Shown here piece after piece: positions 9,334 to 18,300 of a stretch of DNA of 64,000 nucleotides. Position numbers and translations under genes: made by a program. The notes under the pieces were generated by a model, which saw only the letters and a program-made list of their open reading frames with translations, searched no databases and was not told where the DNA came from. Within the stretch, counting starts at the first letter, position 1; each line of letters starts with the position of its first letter. Origin of the DNA: Algoriphagus sp. PAP.12 (GTDB lineage: Bacteria; Bacteroidota; Bacteroidia; Cytophagales; Cyclobacteriaceae). Where the stretch lies: NCBI RefSeq assembly GCF_026652115.1, contig NZ_JAPPSQ010000001.1:186001-250000 (forward strand), written 5' to 3'.

Positions 9334-9431
9334 ACTTTAAAAATTTACTTTAACTAAAAAATCCACATTTTTTAAGGCATTTCTTGTTATTTTTTCCTGA
9401 TAAAAAGAACGGAAAAATCAAGATACAGCAA

Positions 9432-9482
9432 AGCCTCCTCCCACAACCAACGCGCTCCCCACTGCTGCGTCTACCCACCGCC
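9432..9482. other. Short GC-rich, C-biased block within an AT-rich intergenic region
   Basis: The 271 bases between prmC and the hydrolase are AT-rich except for this block of about 50 bases, which is strongly C-biased on the plus strand (for example CGCGCTCCCCACTGCTGCG). It holds no frame of note and no clear hairpin. It may be a fragment of an interspersed intergenic repeat, which cannot be tested from one copy. Confidence 0.3.
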
Positions 9483-9604
9483 AAATTTTAAATTATGGAT
9501 AAACCTAAAGTCAGTTTCCTTAAATATGGCTAAGGGATTTTCTCAGGTAATTTTTTTCCAGGTGAAAAAAATAATTAAATCAGAGAACGAGAAATGAATT
9601 TTGA

Positions 9605-10372
9605 TTATAAATATTTCATACAGAAATCACGAACCATCCAGATGGTTTCGGCTTTCCGCTCAAACATCCCCATGTGGCCTGTATCTCCCAATTCAAAGTA
9701 ATCTGTAAAAGCATGCTTTTGGGCCCTGCTGGCTTCGATTTTCACGGAACTATCTTTGGTCCCAGCAATCATCAATTTTGGCCCAGAAAAAGCCTCCAAA
9801 ACCTCCAATCGATCTTTTCGATCTCTCATGGCTTCTGTAAAAGCAATCAGTCCTTCCAAAGTAGCTTCCTTGGCTTGTTCCACTGCGGTTTCGATAGCTG
9901 TTGCTAATTCCTTTCTTCTATTTTCTGGAAAAAGTTGGGGAACGAAAGCAGTGGCGAATTTTTCAGATCCATTCTTTTTCAAAAATGAAATAGCCCTGTT
10001 TCTCATTTGCTTTTTTTCCTCGTCATCGGCAAATGCTGTACTATGAAACAATCCAACGGCTTTCAATTGACTTTGCATCAACTCTAAAAGAGCCAAAGTC
10101 ACATATCCACCTAAAGAATGGCCTATTACAATCGGATTAACAATGTCATTCTCCTCCAACCATTCATCTAAGAGAACTGCTACATCTTCTAAAGAGAAGT
10201 GATTCTGGAAAATTGGGCTACCTCCAAAACCAGGAAGATCAGGGCAAATTACACGAAAATCCAATGATAACTCCTCCACAAAATCACTCCACATGGCCCC
10301 GATTTCACAGAAACCATGAATCAAAACAATGGGCTGACCTTCGCCCTTTTCAAAAAAATTAATGGAAGACAT
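9605..10372 (-). CDS. Alpha/beta-fold hydrolase
   Basis: A 255-residue cytosolic serine hydrolase. The oxyanion region is IVLIHGFCEIGAMW, the nucleophile elbow is VIGHSLGGYV, an acid is likely in MIAGTKDSSV, and the histidine is in DTGHMGMFER near the end, so the triad appears complete. The substrate cannot be told from sequence; esterases, dienelactone-type and MhpC-like enzymes share this layout. It starts three bases after the dxs stop, so it is translated from the dxs transcript; whether it serves isoprenoid metabolism is unknown. Confidence 0.85.
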   Translation of the reverse strand: MSSINFFEKGEGQPIVLIHGFCEIGAMWSDFVEELSLDFRVICPDLPGFGGSPIFQNHFSLEDVAVLLDEWLEENDIVNPIVIGHSLGGYVTLALLELMQSQLKAVGLFHSTAFADDEEKKQMRNRAISFLKKNGSEKFATAFVPQLFPENRRKELATAIETAVEQAKEATLEGLIAFTEAMRDRKDRLEVLEAFSGPKLMIAGTKDSSVKIEASRAQKHAFTDYFELGDTGHMGMFERKAETIWMVRDFCMKYL

Positions 10373-10375
10373 ATG

Positions 10376-12289
10376 TTAGCTCACTTTCTCAACCTCTGAG
10401 AGGCTTCTTACGGCATTGGCTATTCCTTCAGGATCAAATCCACAGACTTTCTGCAATTCGATTTGCTCTCCATGCTCGATGATTTCATCAGGAATCCCCA
10501 AACGCTTCACTTGAGCCTGATATCCATGATCCATCATCCATTCCAAAACAGCAGAGCCGAAGCCACCCATCAGGCAACCATCCTCGACAGTGATGACTTT
10601 TTTGAATTTGCCAAAAACCTCATGGAGTAATTCTTCATCCAATGGTTTTACAAATCTCATGTCATAATGAGCCGGATTCAGTCCTTCAGCTTCTAGATTC
10701 TTGCAAGATTCAACAGCATAGTTCCCTATATGACCAATTGTTAAGATAGCTACTTCTTCGCCTTCTTTGACAATTCTTCCTTGACCTAATGGAATCTGCT
10801 CAAATGGAGTTCTCCACTCAGGCATCACACCTTTTCCTCTTGGATATCTAATCGAATAAGGCCCTTCATGAGAAAGAGAAGAATACATCATATTTCTCAA
10901 TTCCTGCTCATTCATTGGAGCCGCTACTACCAAATTTGGCACACATCTGAAATACGCAATGTCATAAGCGCCATGGTGAGTCGGACCATCTGCTCCTGCA
11001 AAACCAGCTCTATCCAAACAAAGGACAACAGGTAGATTCTGCAAACACACATCATGGACTACCTGATCGTAGGCCCGCTGCATAAATGTGGAATAAATAT
11101 TACAAAATGGCTTCAAACCTTGGGTGGCAAGACCCGCAGAGAAAGTAACAGCATGCTGCTCAGCAATCCCCACATCAAAAGCACGGTCTGGCATAGCCTC
11201 CATCATGATATTCAAAGAAGAGCCGGACGGCATTGCGGGGGTAATCCCCATGATTCTTTCATCCTGCTCGGCTAATTCCACCAAAGTATGTCCGAAAACA
11301 TCCTGGTATTTTGGAGCTTGAGGCTTAGAAGGAGTCTTTTTGAATATTTCCCCAGAAACCTTATCAAATGTACCTGGAGCATGCCAAGTTGTTTGATTTC
11401 CTTTTTCAGCTGGTTCATATCCTTTTCCTTTTACTGTAACACAGTGAAGGATTTTTGGACCGGGAATATCTTTTAAATCATTGAGGACCTCCACTAAGTG
11501 ATGAACATCATGCCCATCCACTGGACCGAAGTATCGAAGGTTCAAGGACTCAAATAAATTGCTTTGATGTAGAATCGCAGATTTGATGGCACCTTCTACT
11601 TTGGAAATAACTTCCTGAGCAGAGCTTCCAAACTTGCTGAACTTTCCAAGAAGCTTCCAAACTTCATCTTTTACCTTGTTATAGGTATGAGAAGTGGTGA
11701 TATCAGTAAGATAATCTTTCAAGGCACCGACATTAGGATCGATAGCCATGCAGTTATCATTGAGAATAATCAGGATATTGGAATCAGAGACTCCGGCATG
11801 GTTCATCGCTTCGAAAGCCATCCCTCCCGTCATGGATCCATCTCCAATCACAGCAACATTTTGGATTCCAGAACCCTTGTATTTGGATGCAACTGCCATC
11901 CCCAATGCTGCAGAAATAGAAGTACTGGAGTGACCAACTCCAAATGCATCATACTTACTTTCTTTTCGCTTGGGAAAGCCAGAAATTCCACCAAAAAAAC
12001 GGTTGGTATGAAATTGATCCCTTCTTCCTGTCAAGATTTTGTGGCCATAAGCCTGGTGACCAACATCCCAAACCAACTGGTCCTCAGGAGTATTCAACAC
12101 ATAGTGCAAAGCCACTGTCAACTCCACTACACCTAAACTTGCACCAAAATGTCCTCCATAGACAGAGACATTGTCCACGATGAAGTTTCTCAATTCATCG
12201 CATATCTGGACTAACTTTTCCTTCGGGAATTTTTTCAAATCCTCAGGACTGTCTATTTGAGCAAGTAATTCTCCTGGTTTGATCAGCAT
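10376..12289 (-). CDS. dxs: 1-deoxy-D-xylulose-5-phosphate synthase
   Basis: Condenses pyruvate and glyceraldehyde 3-phosphate to DXP, the entry step of the MEP isoprenoid pathway, and also feeds thiamine and pyridoxal synthesis. The thiamine-diphosphate motif is AVIGDGSMTGGMAFEAMNHA and continues to the metal-binding NDN (LNDNCMAI). The catalytic-type glutamate lies in DVGIAEQHAVTF, and the transketolase pyrimidine-domain segment is DRAGFAGADGPTHHG. The 637-residue length is typical. It heads a two-gene unit with the hydrolase and is divergent from scpA across 179 bases. Confidence 0.96.
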   Translation of the reverse strand: MLIKPGELLAQIDSPEDLKKFPKEKLVQICDELRNFIVDNVSVYGGHFGASLGVVELTVALHYVLNTPEDQLVWDVGHQAYGHKILTGRRDQFHTNRFFGGISGFPKRKESKYDAFGVGHSSTSISAALGMAVASKYKGSGIQNVAVIGDGSMTGGMAFEAMNHAGVSDSNILIILNDNCMAIDPNVGALKDYLTDITTSHTYNKVKDEVWKLLGKFSKFGSSAQEVISKVEGAIKSAILHQSNLFESLNLRYFGPVDGHDVHHLVEVLNDLKDIPGPKILHCVTVKGKGYEPAEKGNQTTWHAPGTFDKVSGEIFKKTPSKPQAPKYQDVFGHTLVELAEQDERIMGITPAMPSGSSLNIMMEAMPDRAFDVGIAEQHAVTFSAGLATQGLKPFCNIYSTFMQRAYDQVVHDVCLQNLPVVLCLDRAGFAGADGPTHHGAYDIAYFRCVPNLVVAAPMNEQELRNMMYSSLSHEGPYSIRYPRGKGVMPEWRTPFEQIPLGQGRIVKEGEEVAILTIGHIGNYAVESCKNLEAEGLNPAHYDMRFVKPLDEELLHEVFGKFKKVITVEDGCLMGGFGSAVLEWMMDHGYQAQVKRLGIPDEIIEHGEQIELQKVCGFDPEGIANAVRSLSEVEKVS

Positions 12290-12419
12290 TTATTCAAAGT
12301 GTTTTATGGTCTGGAATGATAAACTTTAATTGTGTTGGAATGTTTTTTACTTAGTACAACAACTAATCCATGCACCTTCATTCTCTGACCAGAAATCCAA
12401 TTAATTTACGTTAATTGAA

Positions 12420-12427
12420 TATCTTTG
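12420..12427 (+). promoter_or_regulatory. Putative -7 promoter element for the scpA run
   Basis: TATCTTTG fits TAnnTTTG exactly and lies 42 bases before the TTG start of scpA. An upstream TTTACG/TTAATTG region could supply the -33 part, but spacing is not decisive. Confidence 0.45.
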
Positions 12428-12468
12428 GCTACAAGGTGGCAAAATTAACCCATTAATTTAAATATCCC

Positions 12469-13218
12469 TTGAGTTTCGAAATCAAATTACCGCTCTTCGA
12501 AGGACCTTTCGACCTGATGCTCTTTTTCATAGAGCGGGATGAACTGGATATTTACGACATTCCTATCTCCAAGATTACCAATGACTTTCTGGATTATATC
12601 CATCATTTGGAGAAAATGGAAATAGAAGTGGCAAGTGAATTTATTCTCTTCGCCGCTACTTTGATGAAGATCAAATCCAGAATGCTCCTACCCCGACCAG
12701 AATACAATGAGGCAGGTGAGGAAATAGACCCCAGAGAGGAATTGATTCGAAATTTATTGGAGTATAAAAAGTACAAATCTGTAGTTGAGGACCTCGCATC
12801 TTTGGAATCCGATCGCCTTTCCAAAGAAAAAAGAGGGAATATTGCTGCAGAATTGAAGGCTTTAAGAAAAGTGGATGATGTAGATGCTGAAATGCAGGAT
12901 CTGGATCTCTACAAGCTTTTGAAAGTCTTTCAAAAAATCATGGCCAAAATGGCCTCAAGAATCGAAGAGACCAAACATACAGTCATCCAATATCCATATA
13001 CCATCGAGCAACAAAAAGATTTTGTGTTGGAGAAAATTAGTTTTAAAAAACAAGTACCGTTTTCAGAATTTATCACTTACAAACCCGATAAAATATTTGT
13101 TATATACACCTTTTTGGCAATCCTCGAACTGCTACAACTTTCCCGAGTGACTATCGTAATCGGAGAAGGATTCAATAATTTTTGGGTAGAAAAGACTGAG
13201 CCTCTCGCTACAGCCTAA
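12469..13218 (+). CDS. scpA: Segregation and condensation protein A
   Basis: ScpA is the kleisin subunit that bridges SMC heads in the SMC-ScpAB condensin and helps chromosome compaction and segregation. The family start LPLFEGPFDLMLFFIERDEL is followed by the typical IYDIPISKITNDFLDYI and LMKIKSRMLLPRPE segments. A C-terminal winged-helix-like part follows (FSEFITYKPDKIFVIYTFLA). The start is TTG 12469 (MSFEIKLP), since no ATG precedes the conserved N-terminus. The length of 249 residues is normal. scpB is not adjacent. The next gene begins two bases after the stop, implying cotranscription. Confidence 0.92.
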   Translation: MSFEIKLPLFEGPFDLMLFFIERDELDIYDIPISKITNDFLDYIHHLEKMEIEVASEFILFAATLMKIKSRMLLPRPEYNEAGEEIDPREELIRNLLEYKKYKSVVEDLASLESDRLSKEKRGNIAAELKALRKVDDVDAEMQDLDLYKLLKVFQKIMAKMASRIEETKHTVIQYPYTIEQQKDFVLEKISFKKQVPFSEFITYKPDKIFVIYTFLAILELLQLSRVTIVIGEGFNNFWVEKTEPLATA

Positions 13219-13220
13219 AT

Positions 13221-14285
13221 ATGAAGATAGACAACAAAAAAATCTTCGAAACCTTAAATCCTAACAAGGTTTGGGTACCGGTTCTGATTGGATTAGGGAT
13301 CGTCTTTGCGATGTTTTATTTCGATCCATCTGTCAATGAGGAATCCTTAAAGGGAGTTTTTGACGCGTCCATCCCTTGGCTAATTCTAGCAATCATAGTC
13401 ATTCTTTTTCGCGACTTGGGCTATGTGTATCGGATTCGGGAAATCACCCAACATGATCTCACCTGGGTCAGGGCCATTTACGTCATCATTCTTTGGGAGT
13501 TTGCCTCTGCGGTCACACCATCCGTGGTTGGAGGGACAGCTGTGGCGATTTTCATTCTAAATAAAGAAGGAATCAAGCTGGGCAAAGCTATTGCTTACGT
13601 CATGGTGACGGCAATCCTGGACAATCTTTTCTTTGTCATTGGAGCACCCATCATTCTCTTTTTTGCCAAAGGGCATATTTTCCCGAGCAGCAAAGTTCTG
13701 GAAACCCAGCTCCAGGATAGTATGGAGGCAATTTTCTGGCTTAGCTATACGCTTTATGCAGTTTACAGCTTAGTCATGGCTGCAGCATTATTTTACAGAC
13801 CTCGCGTATTTAAGTGGGTTTTGATCAAGATTTTCTCAATCAAATGGCTCCGAAAATGGAAACATGATGCGGTAGAATATGGCAATCAAATCATAGATGC
13901 ATCCAAGGAGCTTTCCGGTAAAAACTGGCGGTATTGGATACCGATCATTTTAGCGACCATCTTCATTTGGAGCTCCAGATATCTGATGCTGAATGCCCTG
14001 ATTTCTGCATTTGTCCCTCTAGACCTTAATGAAAACGTGATTGTTTTCGCGCGGCAGGTGATTATGTGGATTGTGATGATGATTTCCCCAACTCCCGGTA
14101 GTTCCGGTACTGCTGAGTTTTTCTTCGGTCAGTTCTTCACTGAATTTTTGGGGAATTACACCTTTATCACAAGTATTCTCTGGAGATTATTCTCTTACTA
14201 TCCTTATTTGATTTTGGGTGCGATTTTCCTCCCGAGATGGATTCGACAGGTATTTTTCAAAAAGAAAAAAGCTAAAAAGGACTAA
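13221..14285 (+). CDS. UPF0104 / lysylphosphatidylglycerol synthase-like transmembrane protein
   Basis: A 354-residue integral membrane protein with about seven to eight hydrophobic segments. The segment FASAVTPSVVGGTAVAIFIL and the later MISPTPGSSGTAEFFFG match the repeated PS..GG and P.PG..G signatures of the flippase-like domain found in MprF and in UPF0104 proteins. The aminoacyl-transferase domain of MprF is absent, so a lipid-translocating role is possible but unproven. It sits two bases from scpA upstream and two bases from murF-alr downstream, so it is part of one transcript whose last gene makes peptidoglycan precursors. Confidence 0.82.
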   Translation: MKIDNKKIFETLNPNKVWVPVLIGLGIVFAMFYFDPSVNEESLKGVFDASIPWLILAIIVILFRDLGYVYRIREITQHDLTWVRAIYVIILWEFASAVTPSVVGGTAVAIFILNKEGIKLGKAIAYVMVTAILDNLFFVIGAPIILFFAKGHIFPSSKVLETQLQDSMEAIFWLSYTLYAVYSLVMAAALFYRPRVFKWVLIKIFSIKWLRKWKHDAVEYGNQIIDASKELSGKNWRYWIPIILATIFIWSSRYLMLNALISAFVPLDLNENVIVFARQVIMWIVMMISPTPGSSGTAEFFFGQFFTEFLGNYTFITSILWRLFSYYPYLILGAIFLPRWIRQVFFKKKKAKKD

Positions 14286-14287
14286 TC

Positions 14288-16744
14288 ATGGTTCAAGCTC
14301 TTACAGCTTTGCAAATCGCCCATATTGTGGACGGTACCTTGCGTGGAGATCATCCTGGATTGATTTCCCGTGTCAGTATCGACTCTAGGCAGATCCTTCA
14401 GCCTGAAGCAACCCTATTTGTTGCCTTGAAAGGCGCAAAAGCGGATGGGGCTACATTTATCCCTCAACTTGTCAACGAAGGAATTGCCTGTTTTTTGGTC
14501 CATAAAGGATTCCAACTTGAAGATCAGAAAATAGCGCTTATAGAAGTTCCTGATACCAAGATAGCTCTTCAAAAATTGGCTGCATTTCAACGAAAACAAT
14601 TTGAAAAACCTGTCATTGGCATTACTGGTTCCAATGGTAAAACCATTGTCAAAGAATGGCTTGGACAGCTTCTGAGTCAACAATTTTCTGTTGCAAAAAG
14701 CCCTAAAAGCTATAATTCTCAAGTAGGCGTTCCGCTTTCAGTTTTTGAAATTCAATCCTATCATCAGGTAGCGATTCTGGAAGTCGGTGTTTCCAAAAAA
14801 GGAGAAATGGGGAATTTGGAGAGAATTGCCAAACCGAATCTGGGAATATTTACCAATATCGGATCAGCTCATGACTCAGGATTCGCAAATAGACTGGAAA
14901 AGGTTAAAGAAAAAGCTGAGCTATTTACAGATTCCGACCTGGTCATCTATTGCAAAGACCAGACTGAAGTAGCTCAGGTTTTAGAGAGTCAATTCTCCGA
15001 AGAGAAACTCATCTCCTGGTCTGATAAAGCCGGGGCAGATTTTACCAGATCAATCAAAATGCAGGCTGGTGTCTCCAAGATTTTTTTGATGAAATCAGAC
15101 TTAAGCACCTATACTTTCCAAACGGGACTTTCTGATACCGCATCTCTCGAAAATCTTACAAACACCATCATTGGATGTCTAAGCTTAGGTCTAGATCCTC
15201 AGAAAATCCAGGAAGGAATTTCCAACCTTCGTCAGGTAAATATGCGCTTGACTTTGAAGCCGGGAATCAATGAATCCCTACTGATAGATGATACATACAA
15301 CAATGATTTGGCAGGCCTTAGAGTGGCATTGGATTTTATGCGACAGCAAAGGCCCAAGAACAGGAAAATCCTGATTCTATCTGATTTCAAACAACAGGGA
15401 CAGCCGGAAAAAATTTACCCGGAAGTATCAAGGTTGATCAACTCCCATGAGATCGACTTGGTGATAGCAGTTGGCACAGAAATCAATGCACTCAGAAATC
15501 TCCTCGAATCAGATTTCAATTATTTTGAATCCACCGCTGACCTGATCCAAAACCTCAATATCGAAGAATTCACCAATGATTTGATCTTGATCACAGGTGC
15601 GAGAGAATATGGTTTTGAAAATGTCGTCAATCATCTTCAGCAGAGAATCCACGGGACGACTCTGGAAATCAATCTGAATGCCTTGACCCATAATTTCAAT
15701 TTTTATAAAAAGAAATTGAAGCCGACCACCAAAGTAATGGTGATGGTGAAGGCCTTTGCCTATGGTGGCGGAGCAACCGAGATCGCAAACCACATCCAAC
15801 AAATGGGCGCGGATTATTTGGCGGTTGCTTATACGGATGAAGGAGTCGCGCTTAGAAAGCAAGGAATTCGACTACCTATCATGGTGCTGAATCCAATGGC
15901 TGAGTCTTTCCAACTCTGTAAGACTTTTGATCTCGAACCTGTCGTTTTTAGTTTAGATTTTTTCAAGAAACTAGCCCAATGGACTTCAGCAGAAAACCAC
16001 AGCATAAAAATCCATTTGGATCTGGATACCGGAATGCATCGCTTGGGTTTTGAAAAGAATCATCTTTTGGAACTGATTCCATTAATCGGCAAAAACCCTC
16101 AATTAGAAATTGCCTCCATTTACACCCACTTAGTAGGTGCTGATGAAGAGATCCATTATTCATTTTCCATCCAGCAATTGGCACTTTTTAGCGAAATGTC
16201 TCAGATTTTGCTTCAGAGCCTTTCTTATAAACCGATCCTTCACGCATTGAATTCTGCCGGGATTGTGGCTTTCCCAGAGCATCAATTTGACATGGTAAGA
16301 TTGGGAATAGGGCTTTATGGCTTAGAAGTCACTGGGAAATATTCCTCTGAACTCCAATCCATCAGTACTCTAAAAACTACTATCTCCCAAATCAAACATT
16401 TAGAAGAAGGAGAAACAGTAGGTTATTCAAGAAAAGGGGTAATGAAACAATCCGGGAAAATCGCCACACTGGCAATCGGTTATGCAGATGGCTATGACCG
16501 GAGGTTTAGCAATGGAAAAGGATTTGTTTTAATCAATGGCCAAAAAGCATCCGTGATCGGAAATGTATGTATGGACATGGTGATGGTGGATATTAGCAAC
16601 TTAGATGCGAATGAAGGAGATGAGGCTATAATTTACGGCCCCGAGATTTCTCTCAAAGAATTAGCCGATCAAATAGGCACTATCCCCTACGAACTCCTAA
16701 CAAATATCAGCACCAGAGTGAAGAGAGTTTACTACTTGGACTAA
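14288..16744 (+). CDS. murF-alr: Bifunctional UDP-MurNAc-tripeptide:D-Ala-D-Ala ligase / alanine racemase
   Basis: One 818-residue protein joins two steps of peptidoglycan precursor synthesis. Residues 1 to about 450 are MurF, which adds D-Ala-D-Ala to UDP-MurNAc-tripeptide. It has the ATP P-loop GITGSNGKTIVKEW near residue 110 and the ligase segment LLIDDTYNNDLAGL. From about residue 455 the protein is a fold-type III PLP alanine racemase starting LEINLNALTHNFNFY, with the PLP lysine K488 in VMVKAFAYGGG, and later AIGYADGYDRR and VIGNVCMDMVMVDI. This fusion is known in Bacteroidota. It supplies D-alanine and uses it after Ddl joins it. Confidence 0.95.
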   Translation: MVQALTALQIAHIVDGTLRGDHPGLISRVSIDSRQILQPEATLFVALKGAKADGATFIPQLVNEGIACFLVHKGFQLEDQKIALIEVPDTKIALQKLAAFQRKQFEKPVIGITGSNGKTIVKEWLGQLLSQQFSVAKSPKSYNSQVGVPLSVFEIQSYHQVAILEVGVSKKGEMGNLERIAKPNLGIFTNIGSAHDSGFANRLEKVKEKAELFTDSDLVIYCKDQTEVAQVLESQFSEEKLISWSDKAGADFTRSIKMQAGVSKIFLMKSDLSTYTFQTGLSDTASLENLTNTIIGCLSLGLDPQKIQEGISNLRQVNMRLTLKPGINESLLIDDTYNNDLAGLRVALDFMRQQRPKNRKILILSDFKQQGQPEKIYPEVSRLINSHEIDLVIAVGTEINALRNLLESDFNYFESTADLIQNLNIEEFTNDLILITGAREYGFENVVNHLQQRIHGTTLEINLNALTHNFNFYKKKLKPTTKVMVMVKAFAYGGGATEIANHIQQMGADYLAVAYTDEGVALRKQGIRLPIMVLNPMAESFQLCKTFDLEPVVFSLDFFKKLAQWTSAENHSIKIHLDLDTGMHRLGFEKNHLLELIPLIGKNPQLEIASIYTHLVGADEEIHYSFSIQQLALFSEMSQILLQSLSYKPILHALNSAGIVAFPEHQFDMVRLGIGLYGLEVTGKYSSELQSISTLKTTISQIKHLEEGETVGYSRKGVMKQSGKIATLAIGYADGYDRRFSNGKGFVLINGQKASVIGNVCMDMVMVDISNLDANEGDEAIIYGPEISLKELADQIGTIPYELLTNISTRVKRVYYLD

Positions 16745-16784
16745 TCAATCCATTTTCAAATCCCATTTTTTTCTAAATTCAGGA

Positions 16785-17594
16785 ATGAGTTTGACTAAAA
16801 GAAGACTGGCCCATATAGTTTTTGAATCCAATGACCGGGCTTCCAAGTTATTTGATGTGATTTTACTGATCCTGATTTTCGGATCTGTTATCGTAGCGAT
16901 TTTGGACTCTGTGGCAGATTTGAGGGCCGAATACGGAAGGGTCTTTTTTATTCTGGAACTTCTTTTCACCTTCTTGTTCACAATCGAATATATCCTCAGA
17001 GTTTGGTTGACTTCTAAGACCATGAAGTATGTTTTCAGCTTTTATGGAATCGTAGATCTATTGGCAATTCTACCAGTTTACTTGAGTTTTTTCATTGCCA
17101 ATGTTCAGCTTTTGACTGTAGTAAGGGCCTTGAGGCTTCTACGAGTGGTTCGGATTCTCAAACTAGGCAGGTACCTGGCTGAAGCAGATTTTATCCAAAA
17201 ATCTCTAAAAGCCAGTCTTGCGAAAATTCAAATCTTCCTCTTCACTGTGGTCACGATCGTACTAATCATGGGAACACTCATGTACATCATCGAAGGACCT
17301 GAAACAGGATTTACCAGTATTCCTAGATCCATGTACTGGGCGATTGTGACATTGACTACTGTTGGTTTTGGAGATATCACCCCTGAAACACCGCTGGGCC
17401 AATTCGTCGCTTCATTGATTATGCTTTTGGGATATGCCATTATCGCCGTACCCACTGGGATAGTAAGTGCTGAAATGGCCAAGCAAAAAAATCCAGAACA
17501 TCACGCCTCCACCAGAACTTGCACTCATTGTGGAAAAGACGGATTGGACCGAGATGATCACTTTTGTAAAAATTGTGGATATCCACTTGACTAA
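16785..17594 (+). CDS. Voltage-gated K+ channel subunit with C-terminal zinc ribbon
   Basis: A 269-residue six-helix channel of the Kv/KvAP type. The S4 sensor is RALRLLRVVRILKLGR, with arginines or lysines at three-residue spacing. The selectivity filter is TTVGFGD (T192 to D197) between the last two helices. The C-terminus carries a small zinc ribbon with CTHC and CKNC pairs (about residues 246-264), unusual for this family and probably cytosolic. The channel would carry K+ across the inner membrane in response to voltage. It ends five bases from the stop of the convergent KtrA-type gene. Confidence 0.88.
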   Translation: MSLTKRRLAHIVFESNDRASKLFDVILLILIFGSVIVAILDSVADLRAEYGRVFFILELLFTFLFTIEYILRVWLTSKTMKYVFSFYGIVDLLAILPVYLSFFIANVQLLTVVRALRLLRVVRILKLGRYLAEADFIQKSLKASLAKIQIFLFTVVTIVLIMGTLMYIIEGPETGFTSIPRSMYWAIVTLTTVGFGDITPETPLGQFVASLIMLLGYAIIAVPTGIVSAEMAKQKNPEHHASTRTCTHCGKDGLDRDDHFCKNCGYPLD

Positions 17595-17599
17595 AGCGC

Positions 17600-18289
17600 T
17601 TATTCGTCCAGGTTTAAGAATTCCTGAATGTTTTTGATCTTTCCAAAAAGCAACAAAAGGTCTCCTTCTTCGAGCGTATATTCTGGAGTGATAACCCCAA
17701 TCACTCGCTTTTCCTTTGTTTTTATCCCCAGTAGATTGGTCTTGTCTTCCATTTTGATCACCGTCAGAATATTGAGATAAAATTCCTTTCGGATATCAGC
17801 TTCAGACACTTTCATCCCCTCATACCTCTTTGGAAGTTTTACCTCTACGATATTGTATTCATCAGAAATCTGCAATGAATCCAAAACACCCTTCATCTGA
17901 AGTCTTTTCGAAAGCCTGTCAGCGGTCTCCTCTTCTGGATGAATAATTTCGTCAACGCCGATACTTCTAATCACCGTCTCGTGAAGTGAATTGATGGCTC
18001 TGGCGATAATCCGTTTTGCTTGAAGCTGCTTGAAAATTGCCGTAGAAAGTATAGACGCTCCCACATCCTCACCAATAGCAATGATCACCACATCGGTATC
18101 ACGAGCTGGAAGATTTTTGACAGCCTGAGGATCAGTAGCATTTAATGTCACCACATGGGTAACTTTATCTTTGATGATTTCAGTTCTGTTTTCATTATTA
18201 TCCACACCGATCACCTCGTGACCCATTTCGGTCAACCTCATTGCCAAATAGGCACCAAAGTTCCCCATTCCTATGATGATGTATTTCAT
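17600..18289 (-). CDS. TrkA/KtrA-type K+ uptake regulatory subunit (RCK)
   Basis: A 229-residue cytosolic gating ring protein with a single RCK unit. The N-terminal Rossmann motif is MKYIIIGMGNFGAYLAMRL, with the acidic end GVDNNENR, and binds a nucleotide (ATP/ADP or NAD(H) in relatives). A TrkA-C domain follows (YNIVEVKLPKRYEGMKVSEA). The length fits KtrA, with one RCK unit, better than E. coli TrkA, which has two. It lies 11 bases downstream of the TrkH/KtrB gene and should form a complex with that protein. Confidence 0.9.
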   Translation of the reverse strand: MKYIIIGMGNFGAYLAMRLTEMGHEVIGVDNNENRTEIIKDKVTHVVTLNATDPQAVKNLPARDTDVVIIAIGEDVGASILSTAIFKQLQAKRIIARAINSLHETVIRSIGVDEIIHPEEETADRLSKRLQMKGVLDSLQISDEYNIVEVKLPKRYEGMKVSEADIRKEFYLNILTVIKMEDKTNLLGIKTKEKRVIGVITPEYTLEEGDLLLLFGKIKNIQEFLNLDE

Positions 18290-18300
18290 TTCAATTTCAT

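Noticed and set aside
11687..12136. 149-codon plus-strand frame inside dxs
   Set aside because: It is antisense to the thiamine-diphosphate-binding part of dxs and shows no domain.
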